64,000 nt of DNA, taken from Zanthoxylum bungeanum. Lineage: Eukaryota; Streptophyta; Magnoliopsida; Sapindales; Rutaceae. Positions 10,443 to 20,591 of the stretch are shown one piece after another (positions within the stretch are counted from its first letter, which is position 1; each line of letters opens with the position of its first letter). The position numbers and the translations under genes were made by a program. Location of the stretch: positions 1-64,000 of the forward strand of contig SKCR01036122.1 of assembly GCA_019454045.1 (NCBI GenBank), written 5' to 3'. A model generated the notes under the pieces. It was not told the DNA's origin. It did not search any database and saw only the letters and a program-made list of their open reading frames with translations.

Positions 10443-11220
10443 TATTTTATTTAATTGTTGTAAATTTTACCTTTTTAATTTTCAATTAGTTGCATGATGT
10501 TTTATTTATTTTTATGTCTTTAGAAGTCCTAGATATGTGTCGTAACTAAATACATTATCTAGGGTTGTGATGAATTCCAATATTAATAGTTTAATAACTT
10601 GACTTTTCTTGTGTCTTATGAAATGTATTAGTTTATTTATTGAGTCTAGTTCTTAATGCTTCTTATTAATTGGCCACTAATAAGATTGATTTGGTAAACT
10701 TAAAATGAACTTGATGAAGGGATTTTAGGTTTTAGCCATAGACTCAATAGCTCACGATCTCACATTCACCTTAGAGATTTCCTTCCAAGATAGGCATATA
10801 CTTGTCGGGCGTGGGTAGCTATAATTGGAACTTAATCTTAATGAATTCGGAGTTTCTCAATTAACATAGACATATAGTTAATTAAGTTACTTTGGGTGTT
10901 TGCATCTGGCCATCGACAGAGGCTTTTACATATCTTCGTGTTCCAGGTTAATAAACTGACATATTACAAAAACATAAGATAATCACTTCATCTTTAGAAG
11001 AATATTAGAAGGAGTCACAACCCTAGATAGTTTCATATCATTGATTACTTTTTAAATTTAATTTCGCTTTGTTTTATTTAATTGTTTTAGATAAAAATCA
11101 CAATCCAACCAACAATCGAATTAATTAGATACGCTTAGACATTTAGCTTCTTAAATTGATAGCATAACTATTAAGTCCCCGTGGACATTTTCATCAAGTA
11201 ATTCACAATTTGCATACACA

Positions 11221-11652
11221 ATTTCAAAAAGAAAGACAATAATACAGTCTCGGGAATCTGACTTTAAAAGACCATGTTTGCCAATTTATAAGAAAATTAG
11301 ATGGGAAGTCTATCCCCGACCCGTAGAGGGCGTTCAAGCCATTACTGGACGTAAAATCAGAGGAAGATGTATGCCACAATCACAACTACCATACATGTTT
11401 TTCAATTTATTGCTTTGATTTCCTTTACTTTAAATTACTGTTTTGATTTACTTTAATTTACTATTTTGATTTCCTTTACTTTTGCCAACAGTATCTAAAC
11501 TTTGTGACTTTTACGATCTATTTTACTGTTTATTTGAAAATTATCATTTTGCAGGTACTAGTGCTTTTATTACTCACCCTTTTTCAGGATCCATAAATAC
11601 ATCTCTTTGTTTCTCTCTTCAACCTATCCAGATAAGAGAAAGAACAAAAAAA
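11221..11652 (+). other. Internal region upstream of LOG copy 1
   Basis: From about 11405 this aligns by eye with 37125-37332 and 42915-43126 (TTTGCAGGTACTAGTG; TTTTCAGGATCCATAAAT). The primer site and gag-like frame found in the cluster elements are missing between 11221 and 11400. A TATA-like CCATAAATAC lies at about 11591. Confidence 0.55.
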
Positions 11653-12306
11653 AAAGAAACAACTTCAAGAAGACGAGTCAATTAATATTTGTGTGTTTTT
11701 TGGAACTAGCTCTGGAACTAAACCAGAATTTGTTGAGGCTACAAAAGATTTGGGTAGAGTTATGGCGGAAAGAAACATGCACTTAGTATATAGCGGTGGC
11801 AATCTTGGACTGATGGGATGTGTTTCAAAGGCCGTGCAAGAAGGTGACAGTCAAGTTTTGGGGATCATTCCAAAACCTTTGATAGAGGAAAACCTCATCG
11901 GAAAATCAATGGAGAATAATACATTATCTCAGGTATGTCTGAAAGACTTACTGAAATGATCAATCATTTTGATGTTTTTATTACTTTACTAGGTGGGCTT
12001 GGCACATTGGAAGAAATATTTACAGTTGCGTCATAGGCGAACTTGAACATTCACCAAAAATCCATTGGACTACTTAATGTTGATGGATTTTTCGATTTTC
12101 TTTTTGTATTTCTTGAGGATGCCAAAAGAAATGGGTTTGTTTCAAAACCGGTAAAAGATATCTTCCTAACTGAAAGAAAAGCTGATGTTTTAATTGACCA
12201 ATTCTTAGCGTATGAACCAAAAATCTACCTTATTCTTTCCAAGTTGAATTGGTCTGGTAACAATCGTGGCAAAAAACGTAGAGTTAACTTGAATCTTAAT
12301 CTGTAA
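11653..12306 (+). pseudogene. LOG-type cytokinin riboside 5'-monophosphate phosphoribohydrolase, retrotransposon-borne copy 1
   Basis: LOG enzymes release free cytokinin base from its nucleoside monophosphate in the cytosol. The LOG fold is recognisable: ICVFFGTSSG (nucleotide-binding start), HLVYSGGNLGLMG, VLGIIPKPL, then GGLGTLEEIF (the PGGxGTxxE motif, with Pro changed to Leu) and NIHQKSIGLLNVDGFF. The sequence is continuous, without introns. The start codon position reads AAA. There is a frameshift before ICVFF, another near 11935, and TAG at about 12034 in place of the usual Trp. SGMSERLTEM keeps Arg at the position of the catalytic Arg, unlike copies 2 and 3. The C-terminus has basic GKKRR. 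Not functional as written. Confidence 0.85.
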
Positions 12307-13598
12307 TTTTTTTCTTTTAAATAGTCGTAGATTCAATTGTCAATTCCACACTAACCAGATGATGTCTTCTAAACTCCACTTCTTCTTTTTCAGTCATTGG
12401 GGACAATGTCTCAAATTGGTTGGGGGAGGGGAAAGTTGACTAGATAGTTTTTAATTTATGTTTCATTGTTGTGTTTTTCTTTCAAAAAAAAGTTTTTATT
12501 ATGATATTTTTACATTGTTGTTATTTTGTGTGTAAAAAAAAAAATTGTTTTGATTTTGTTTTGTGTTAAAAAAAAACACACACACACAAAAACTAACAAT
12601 AAATTTTTGACTAACCAAGTGGAATTGTTGTTCAGAGGTGGTTGTGTAAGGAGATTTCGCTCCTGAGACGCATCTCAAAATAATTCGTAATAAGTTTTTT
12701 TTATTCCTTTCTTTTTGAATCATTTAAATTTGTGAATTCTCCATAATTTGATTAAATTTGATCTTCATATGCTCATCTGACAGGTATTATCAACATAAAC
12801 GGTAACATATAAACATGAGTTGTAAGTAAAAATTTTATAATATTTAGTTCTCTAGTTTGTTGGAGGTAGCACCTAAAGGTAGTGGAATTAGTGTTTTTAT
12901 TCAAAAAAAAATTTAACCATGCTCTTACTTAGTAACCAGACATCTTGTCTCAGTAAGCATTGATTGTTCGCGTAAAACGGTAGAGCTTGAGTTTGTAAAA
13001 AAATAAGAGTGTGTTAATAAGTTCGATTTCGTAGCCTCTCTGACTCGAGCAATTAAGTCCGTATGAATGTTTTAACACTTAGTGCCCTAAAACCAACTGG
13101 TCTGGGTCTGGCCCAAAGCTCATTACATGGGTTAAAGAGAAAGCTTAAGGAAATCAAACACTGCTTCTTTTTAACATCTGAGATCCGAGCAATTAAGTCC
13201 GTAGGGGTGTTTTAACACCTAGTTCCCTAAAGCCAATTGGTTTGGGAGTCACTGGCCCAAAGCTCATTACGAGGATTGAAGATGCATCATTATTTAAAAA
13301 AAAAACTATTTTTGTATTTATAAATAAACTTTCATTACCGAAAGGTGTGAACTCTAATATATTTTTAAGACAAAAATATTACTCTCTTTTCAATGAGATA
13401 TGTGAATATTGTGGGCACAATGAATTGATTAATACCTTGTTTTATGTGTGTATGGAAGAAGGGTAAAACATATAGGAGAATTTATTTGTTTGATCATTTA
13501 GAAAGAAAGAAAATAATTATTAATTTGGAAAAGAATTTGTCTTTTTAAATTTTTTCGCTTAAATTACTAGAGACTAGTAATAAGCTGGTTGAAGGGTG
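12307..13598 (+). other. Internal region downstream of LOG copy 1
   Basis: It contains CATTGGGGACAATG (12394-12407), then GTTGGGGGAGGGG (12419-12431), then AT- and A-rich sequence with a short CA run (about 12577-12588). After that come GAGACGCATCTCAAA (about 12665) and a 140-bp duplication (13046-13274). The block 13300-13545 corresponds to 38515-38710 of the cluster. A weak purine tract, GGTTGAAGGG, immediately precedes the LTR start at 13599. Confidence 0.6.
13046..13274. repeat. Direct duplication, ~88 bp at 140-bp spacing
   Basis: CGAGCAATTAAGTCCGTA through GGCCCAAAGCTCATTAC occurs at about 13046-13133 and again at 13187-13274 with scattered differences. The cluster elements lack this segment at the equivalent position, so it is specific to this copy or sublineage. 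Confidence 0.8.
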
Positions 13599-14180
13599 TG
13601 ATGACAGTAAAATGTGAACATTTATTAAAAGAAAAATAAACCATTTTACACTTGTAGTTTCATTTATCCCATTAATTAGCATAATAATTAAATTTATATT
13701 TTATATATTTTTATTGTGATTTTTATCTTTTATGTAGGTGAAATAACACTTTGGATGCATATCTAGAAAAATGAGATTTGACTTTTGGATTTTGGAGGCA
13801 ATAAATTTAATAGGGTGTTCTAACAGTTTACAACTTCAGAAATTCCAGCCTTGTGCAATGTTGTATTTTAGCCATAAATTTTTACTCTGAGATCAGATTA
13901 AGATGATTCAAGTTTCAGATGAAAGAACACTCAAATATCTACAACTTTGATGTTCATAAGATTTTCAAATTCTGAAGTTTTCAAGGCCGAAATTCATGAA
14001 AAACCAAAATATATTATATATAATATTTAAAGACAAAAACAAGAAAAAACAAAATTTAAAATAAATTTAAAATAAAAAATATGAAAGTTCGGAATTGACA
14101 TCCACCTTTCTGTGGATTGTCAATTCCCACCAATTTTACAATTTACAAATTGCTTTTGCAATTTGCAATTTGCATGGGAG

Positions 14181-14220
14181 GGTGTTGAGCCCTCTACTAT
14201 AAATAGAGGTGCTCAACACC
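14181..14220 (+). promoter_or_regulatory. TATA box inside a 40-bp inverted repeat
   Basis: GGTGTTGAGC (14181-14190) and GCTCAACACC (14211-14220) are perfect reverse complements. CCTCT (14191-14195) also pairs with AGAGG (14205-14209), leaving one unpaired T. The TATA box (TATAAATAG, 14198-14206) lies in the centre. The other LTRs of this group do not have this palindrome at the TATA box. Confidence 0.8.
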
Positions 14221-14357
14221 TTAAGAAATTAGCCCGGGATTCCATAGTTTTCTCTGAAAATTTATGGAGTTCTAGTTCTTGTGTGTTTTATTTTTTAAAT
14301 GCTTTCTTGTAATTTCTTTTATTTCAGTAATAAAATTATATTTATTTTTATTAAAAT

Positions 14358-14369
14358 ATGAGTAGCTAA
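14358..14369 (+). other. Micro-uORF in LTR leader (Met-Ser-Ser-stop)
   Basis: ATGAGTAGCTAA lies 11 bases before the stem at 14381. Unlike in the other LTRs it is not the first ATG: ATGGAGTTCTAG, another four-codon frame, lies upstream at about 14263, and a further ATG lies near 14299. Confidence 0.6.
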
Positions 14370-14380
14370 TTTCTTTTTTG

Positions 14381-14722
14381 TTGGGGTAAAGGGAGAAGCT
14401 TTTAATATGAAAATTTAGATTAATCTCACTTATATTTAAATATATAAATTGTAATCTAATGATTAATATTTAATTTAATTCTGGATTAATTATTGACAAA
14501 TTTTGTTACCGCCTACATGACTGGTTTTATTTATTTGGCATAATTGAGTACCTGACTGGACTTGTTATAGATAAAAGTTATCACCGCCTTCATGACTGGT
14601 TTTATATATTTTAGCATAATTAATTTCTGAAATAAATTAATTGGGTAATGATGGTAATTTATATATTATAAAAAGTGAGATTTCTAAATTTGAGATATTA
14701 AAAGTAGATCCCCCAACCCCAG
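14381..14722 (+). other. Structured leader domain (sublineage 3)
   Basis: The base helix is TTGGGGT (14381-14387) with ACCCCAG (14716-14722), including one G-U pair. The second helix is CTTTTAATAT (14399-14408) with ATATTAAAAG (14695-14704). The third is CTCACTT (about 14427) with AAGTGAG (about 14673-14679), where the cluster LTRs have CTCCCTT with AAGGGAG, a compensating change. The loop holds two ACCGCC...CTGGT units (about 14505 and 14582). Confidence 0.7.
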
Positions 14723-14986
14723 TATTTTATTTTATTGTTGCAGGTTAAATTAAAATTTTCCAATCACTTCAAACAATCCAACCTTTTTATTTTTCACTCA
14801 AATTATTATTTTATCATATTAAATCTATTTCTTGTGGATCGACCTCGGTCTTACCGAGTTATTTTATTACTTCGACACTCTTATACTTGGGAGTAAAAAA
14901 TCACTTTTTGAATGTGTCACCCTTTATGGTACACATACGGGTCGAAGAATCATATCTTGATACGCACTTGATTAACGAGTGCATCA

Positions 14987-15580
14987 GTCCACACCCAATG
15001 AACGTCTAGCGGTCAAACCATGAAAGGTCTATGATATAGATGGCATCAAAGTATGGAGGATCACACACAAAATCAATGATATCCTATAGTCAAGGGATCA
15101 CATATCCTACTCGACTCGAGGAAATTCCTATTGACGGTGGTGTATACTTCCAACTATTAGAAATCACCTATGAGTCATTTAGTATTCACTCCAATGAATA
15201 CCATATGTCTATACGAGCTTCCCTTGCTCATGGTACATCGGGTTAAACCATTGGAACTCCATTCCAATATATGACATGTGCTAGTCTTCTAGGTTATAGA
15301 AATTGACCGTATTTCAAAACCAACGACTAGGAATATTTACTTTAAGAATAGTTTATAATAGTAATACTATCCAAATATCGGACCACCTAGTATCCAGTAT
15401 TACTACATGACTATTCTAAGGTTGATGTTATTCTCAGCATATTTATATATCAAACTAATATGCATAATAACATTAGCATTAACAAGGTTGAAATGAAAAT
15501 GTAGTTATTTAACTAATAAATAATAAAATATAATATACAATACATTATTCGAATTGACACTCCAAGCACCAACTCTAACA
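14987..15580 (-). repeat. Fragment of an old X-family copia LTR, reverse orientation
   Basis: Read on the minus strand it begins TGTTAGAGTTGGTGCTTGG at 15580. It then follows the order of the X LTR at 17722-18345 (CCATGAG...CTCGTATAGAC, CGTCAATA, and finally ATTGGGTGTGGAC at 14987). It is much more diverged than the two X LTRs are from each other. It stops flush at the LTR end at 14986, so it is probably truncated there by the Athila-like insertion. Confidence 0.75.
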
Positions 15581-16156
15581 ACCCTATGTCGACATGGTCC
15601 TGTTTCAGACAATACATGGTCTGTGCGTGCAACCGTAGCATTGGATGCTTGGTATTTTTGTCCAATCGACTTGGTTTTTGGATGCTTGGTACATTCGTCT
15701 AGTTGGTTCATAGACATTTGATGACTTTGATTTGAGATTTGATTTTGTTTTCAGGAAAATATCTCTATGTTATCTTTTGAATATCCTTATTTTATGATTT
15801 TCTGAAAAAAAAAAAAAATTTTGAAGAAGTTGCTTTTAGTAAAACTTCTTTCTGATTTAGATATATTTGGTTTCGTTTACGACACGATATGATCTGTTTC
15901 CGCCACAGTACTGGTACTATGTTTTATTTGTTTTAATGATTTTGACCCACTGTGGTGCCTGTATATGGTCCATCCATCTGAAATGGCATGACCCGCTACC
16001 TTTCGTCGACATGGTCCAGTTTCAGGCAATGTCTAGTCTGAGTGCGCGACTCGAACATTGGATGCCTGGTTAGTTTTATTAAGTATTTTTAAAAGAATAG
16101 TTTTAAAATGTATTTTTTTAAAATGAGATTAAAGTGGTTTCTTTATGTTTTTCGTT

Positions 16157-16483
16157 TCTAATTGTGGATAAGATTGACTATATGGATTTGTATTATGATT
16201 TTTATTTCTGATTATGGATAAGATTGACCGTATGGATTTGTATTATGATTTCTTCTTCTACTTGTAGATGAGATTGATTGTATGTAATTTATATTATGAT
16301 TTTCATATCTAATGGTGGATAAGATTGACTGTATGGAGTTTGTATTATGAGTTCCATTTCTGATTGTGGATGAGATTGATTGTATGAAATTTTTATTTTT
16401 ATTTCCGTTTCTGAATGTGGATGAGATTGATGGTGTGAAATTTGTATTATGTTTTTCATTTATGATATTAGGTGAGATTGACT
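16157..16483. repeat. 50-51-bp minisatellite, about 6.5 copies
   Basis: The unit is TCTGATTGTGGATAAGATTG followed by ACTGTATGGATTTGTATTAT and GATTTTCATT. Seven unit starts can be followed from 16157. Divergence rises toward the right end, which suggests an old array. Confidence 0.85.
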
Positions 16484-17189
16484 TCGCGGCATCTGTAATA
16501 GTAATGTGTGTGTTATCAGTTTGATTGATGATTTAGCTTGCATCATAATAGTTTTGATTGGGGCATCCATTCAGATGAAATTCATCTAATACCTATTCTA
16601 GAATCGATAATAAGTCTCGTATGAGGTTTGTTTGATCGTGTCGGTGTAGGTTTGTGCAAGTATGATTGGGTTGTTCTCTCGTTTGTCTTTGTCATGTGAG
16701 TGTATATATATGTATATATCTTTGTTTGGTTTATTTTTATCGGTTATGGTACGATTGTTATGAAGAAAATCAGGAAACCTACACAAGGTATGTTTCTGAA
16801 TATGTGTATGTATTTTGAATGCGTGGATCAGTTTATGTAAGTATTTTCGAAAAACTGTGTACTTAGAGAGTGTAAAGAATAGAATGAAATTTAAAGATTT
16901 TCTGATAGATAACCATATATGTATAAATTATATATATATGTATTATCTTCAAATTATTCTTACTTGTTTAGTACGTGTGTGGTTACTTACTGAGTTTTAT
17001 AACTCACACCATAAGAGTTTTCTAGTTTTACAGGTTGGCAACCAGAAGGTCAGCCATCAAGCTTTGGATATTTATGCTCGAGACGAATGATCACTCAAGT
17101 TACAGCTACCCACTCTAGAGTCATGAGAAGAGTCATATAGTTTAGAAATAAATTTATTTTTGTTTAAGTTTTGTATTGTGCAATGTATG

Positions 17190-17192
<3 letters not shown>

Positions 17193-17228
<36 letters not shown>
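17193..17228. repeat. (AT)n microsatellite
   Basis: An uninterrupted AT run is followed by ATGTATATAA. Confidence 0.9.
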
Positions 17229-17229
<1 letters not shown>

Positions 17230-17461
17230 ATTAAACATATTGGTTTGTATACATTGAGTTGGGCACGGAGTCCTGGGTATTGATGATGTGATTTGATATA
17301 TCTTGGGTCTGGACTGGAGGTTCTTTTTGCATAGCTGGTGTTTATGACAGATCATTTTGGTGCTAGACTGCATTCCAGGTTGTCCAATTTTTAAGGTGCA
17401 TCATTTTCATTTTCGTTAGTTTTGAGGCTCAGACAAACGGGTTATTCCTGTCTCCTACCGG

Positions 17462-17488
17462 TAACATCCTGCTTCTGGCGGGATGTTA
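17462..17488. other. Stem-loop with 8-bp arms
   Basis: TAACATCC (17462-17469) and GGATGTTA (17481-17488) are perfect reverse complements separated by 11 bases. Similar self-complementary ends are seen at some plant gypsy LTR termini. It could mark an LTR end, with a poor match to a tRNA-Met primer site (GTATAACTC) just after it. Confidence 0.4.
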
Positions 17489-17494
17489 TAGTAT

Positions 17495-17721
17495 AACTCA
17501 TTCTAGATCCGATTTTGGGATATTTTCCTCTTACATGCCTCGACACACAAGTTAATTTCCTCTTTAATTTCGGTCATCCCATCTTATTGAGGTTCTTCGA
17601 ATCTTTCCAAGATAAAAGTTATTGCCTCCGGTTCTTCAACATTGTAAACACCCTGCTCCATACCATATGCCTCATTCCCTTTTAGTTCAAACTCTTCGGG
17701 CAACATATAATGATTAGCCAC
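17495..17721 (-). pseudogene. Coding-like fragment on the minus strand, family not recognised
   Basis: The minus strand from 17721 reads as an open acidic frame (MLPEEFELKGNEAYGMEQG, then NVEEPEAITFILERFEEPQ). It has one stop, then continues (MTEIKEEINLCVEACKRK). Its composition resembles linkers in gypsy Gag-Pro polyproteins, but no catalytic motif is present. It ends at the X LTR start. It could be part of an element truncated by X. Confidence 0.35.
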
Positions 17722-18602
17722 TGTTGGGGTTGGTGCTCAGAGCGCCAATCCGGACCGTATTTATGTCTGATTCATGAATACGAACATCCTTTTTCCATAA
17801 TATTACTTATTTATGGTTGCACCTCTTGTTTTTATATACGTATTTGATCTGATTACGATTAGATTGAAACTAAATATTGTTTAGTGATATGTATATATTA
17901 GACAAAGGCCCGATAATATATAATGCAGTACACAGTTACAAAGGTAGTTTGTAATTGAAATTGGGAAGTGTCACTGCTAAATGTATATTATCAAATATAG
18001 TTTCTGGTCAGGATTCACTAACACGGGTCGGTTAGTCAAATTCGTTGAGATAGTACATGTCGTATATCGAGACTTAGTCTGATGGTTTATCCCAATGAAC
18101 CATGAGTCTAGGGAGACTCGTATAGACGTGTAGGTGTTTATAATAGATAAACACTTAATGACTCACCGATGATTCTTAATGGATGGTACACCAATGTCAA
18201 TAAGAATCTTCTCGGGTTGAGTAGCATAGTTGTCCTTCGACTTGAGACACCATTGTGGATGTATGAGACATCCTCCACACTTATATGACAGTCACGTCAC
18301 CGATCTATTTAGATCAGACCTCCGCCTGTTCGTTGGGTGTGGACCGATCCTCATGATATCTTGTGTGTGTCAAGATAGGATCCATCAGTCATGTGTACAG
18401 GGCATAGGTAGTCCATATGTGATTAGCAATCAGTTAAATCTATGGCAATAGTATACTTCGGAAGTGAGTTCCGAATGTTATTTATAGATTTCTAATAGAA
18501 ACGTCGATTGGATAATACCTATAGAGATTTGACATTTACATCTATATCTCTGGGATTATCCGGATACCTGTGACGGAGGGATTATACGTATGCAATGACC
18601 TC
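17722..18602 (+). repeat. X 5' LTR, left part
   Basis: It starts TGTTGGGGTTGGTGCTCAG and is nearly identical to 48005-48883. It is interrupted after ...GCAATGACCTC by Copia-B and resumes at 28491. ACCTC (18598-18602) is the target duplication. Net LTR length, with the insertion and one duplication removed, is ~2.6 kb, matching the middle LTR (2.59 kb). Confidence 0.9.
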
Positions 18603-20578
18603 TGTTGGGTTTCTACAGTCTAACTGGGATCTATTTAAGCAAAGAAACCATGTGCAAATACAAAAAAGAAGTTGCGGAATACTTACATTGATCGGTTGAG
18701 CGATGTGAAGAATAAAATCTTCAAGTTTTTCCTTCCTAGGGCTCGCGGCAGTGGGCTGTTTTGTCCTTCAAAAATACGGTCATGGTGGTCTGAAGCTCCA
18801 ATCTTTGTGATGTATATTACATGCCCATTGGTGGGTTTCCCTATCACCTTCGCGAGACTCCAGAAGTGTGTTAGCACTAGGTAATTTTGCCACAAAAATT
18901 ACCTTCTTCTTCATTGTATGTCGGCAAAACCAGTGAAAGAATAAGAAGAATGCCCCTTGGGCGTGAGAGGGAGAGGAGAAGAAGTGAGAGAGTGTAATAT
19001 GTTTGGTTGTTGAATAAATGTGTATCTAATACACCAAATAAAGTCAAACACCAAAAATTTGGATAAATGGTAAATGGCTTTAATTTATCCAACAACTCAC
19101 ATCAATCACTCAAATCAAAAGTGACTAGTTGTCACATCACTCAAAGTGACAAGTGATTTGACGTTTGATGTGAGTTGTGGGCCGCACTTGAATTCGAAAT
19201 GCGAGTGCGCCCGCAAACACTCTCGGGCTCGGGTTCACTAATTCCAAATTAACGAATTTTCCGTTGCGACGTAATTAAATAATTATGCCTAGCAAAATCA
19301 CTATTCACATCACTAACGAATTAATTCTAAATTAACTCGTTCGCCCGAATTAAAATCCAATTTTAATTCCGCGTCGAAATCCAATTTCGTTTAATATATC
19401 AAATATATTATTTTATCGAATAATCCAAATTAATCGCTTTCTCTCTTTAATTAATATTTTATCCCAGATAAAATATCTCCGTAATTAATCCCAAATTAAT
19501 TTTCTATCTCTTCTAATTAATCCCAGATTAATAAAGTGCGAGTCATACGTCATCGGTGAATCTTCAATAGTGACCCATGAGATCCCCGGATATGTTGGCA
19601 GTAAATTCGGTCGTCGAACTATCCGAACACGTATGTACCTAGTACTATATTTTTACCGATTTACATGACAAGGTTGGCTTCTAGCAAAGCGCCATGCCTA
19701 CCCAATTCTCCAGAAATATTCTTACTGGAATATGTGATCTATATCAGGCGTAGTATATGTAGTATTGCGTATTTCGATCCAGTATCAGATGTCACGTGCA
19801 AGGCCTGAGGCTGGAAATGTGTCTGCCCCGTACGAAGCACATATCGGATCTCTGGTAACTAGTCTCTTTAATCGGATAATCATGACCTAGTCATATTATC
19901 CCGATGATTGCAGTACATAAGAGAACTAGTTTTGTATCCTACGTGATCATCATCTCCACTATGAATGGAGTGATACTTTCATCTCGACATCACACCCAAT
20001 TCACTACGATTCTCAATATACCCAGAAGAGGTGTACACAGAACCTGTTAAAGGCCTGGACGACCAAAACCAAAGTATATTGATTGTCGCAAGTATTAGCG
20101 GTGCAAGTCTCAGGTTAAGACCAAATACACCTACCCTGATTCGGACTTCCATAGACACATAGTCATACTACCAATGGAATTCCGAGGGGTCTATCCAGAG
20201 CGAAGCTGTTTCCCGTACCATCGGTAAACACAACCTCCTATTACACTTGCATGAGTATTCTATACCCAAATATATAAGAACTATGTCGTTATGCTCCCAC
20301 AATGCGCACAAATGCAATACTAGTCTATTCCGCATTATCGATGTCCAATCTCTATAATACTATGACTAGAGATATTTAATGATTAATCCCTCATGGATTG
20401 ATATTGTCTCATATCTTATCAATCCGGAACTAATCATACGGACCTTCTTATCATATATACATCTTGGTAATCTAATTACAAATGATAGAAGAGCGATTTC
20501 CTTTGTCACATAGTTAATTTGTACAACAACACCATGATCTGTACAAATAGTGACGCTATGGGTCGTAATTGTCCAACA
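18603..20578 (-). repeat. Copia-B 3' LTR
   Basis: It runs from TGTTGGAC (read at 20578 leftwards) to CCCAACA at 18603 on the minus strand. It aligns along its length with 26511-28485. The palindrome series common to this family lies at about 19260-19530. Confidence 0.92.
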
Positions 20579-20591
20579 ATCTCCCACTGGG
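20579..20591 (-). promoter_or_regulatory. Copia-B polypurine tract
   Basis: The minus strand reads CCCAGTGGGAGAT directly before the LTR start TGTTGG. This is the usual plus-strand primer position in plant copia elements, and Copia-A has CCAAGTGGGAGAT at the same place. Confidence 0.85.

Larger units (their letters stand above)
9515..11220 (+). repeat. Athila-like LTR, sublineage 2 (1.7 kb)
   Basis: It starts TGATGTCTGATAATAAG and ends near TGCATACACA. The segment GATATGTTTTGTGTTATTTT matches the LTRs at 33292, 39001 and 44798. Further in it has the CpG-rich palindrome, TATA box, micro-uORF, stem with TACCGCC hairpins, and the GTCGGGCGTGGGTAGCTATA segment (about 10805-10825), all in the same order as in the cluster LTRs. 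No purine tract of quality precedes it. The 5' boundary is uncertain by a few bases and the 3' boundary by ~10. Confidence 0.75.
9515..14986 (+). mobile_element. Athila-like element carrying a LOG pseudogene (copy 1), flanked by two unlike LTRs
   Basis: The 5' LTR-like unit (9515-11220) and 3' LTR-like unit (13599-14986) share the TATA-leader-TACCGCC design but differ clearly in U3 and in length. The internal region corresponds in order to those of the cluster at 33292-46914: the stretch before LOG, LOG itself, a CATTGGGGACAATG hairpin, a purine tract and a final TGATGA LTR start. It lacks the primer site and gag-like frame, so a deletion removed about 35380-37100 equivalents. The unlike LTRs suggest recombination between sublineages. 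Confidence 0.7.
13599..14986 (+). repeat. Athila-like LTR, sublineage 3 (1.4 kb)
   Basis: It starts TGATGACAGTAAAATG after a purine tract and ends near ACGAGTGCATCA. It shares with the other LTRs the TATA-leader, micro-uORF, stem and TACCGCC hairpins, but U3 is unrelated by eye and the ~600-bp segment after the stem is missing. It abuts a reverse copia-LTR fragment at 14987, which it appears to truncate. Confidence 0.75.
15581..17490. other. Unassigned repeat-rich region, possible old LTR
   Basis: No coding domain is visible. A ~70-bp imperfect direct repeat (GTCGACATGGTCC...TTGGATGC) occurs at about 15588-15655 and 16005-16073. A minisatellite (16157-16483) and an AT microsatellite (17193-17228) follow. 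The end has a stem-loop and GGCGGGATGTTATAG, which resembles the termini of plant Ty3/gypsy LTRs. Without a partner LTR this cannot be confirmed. Confidence 0.4.
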
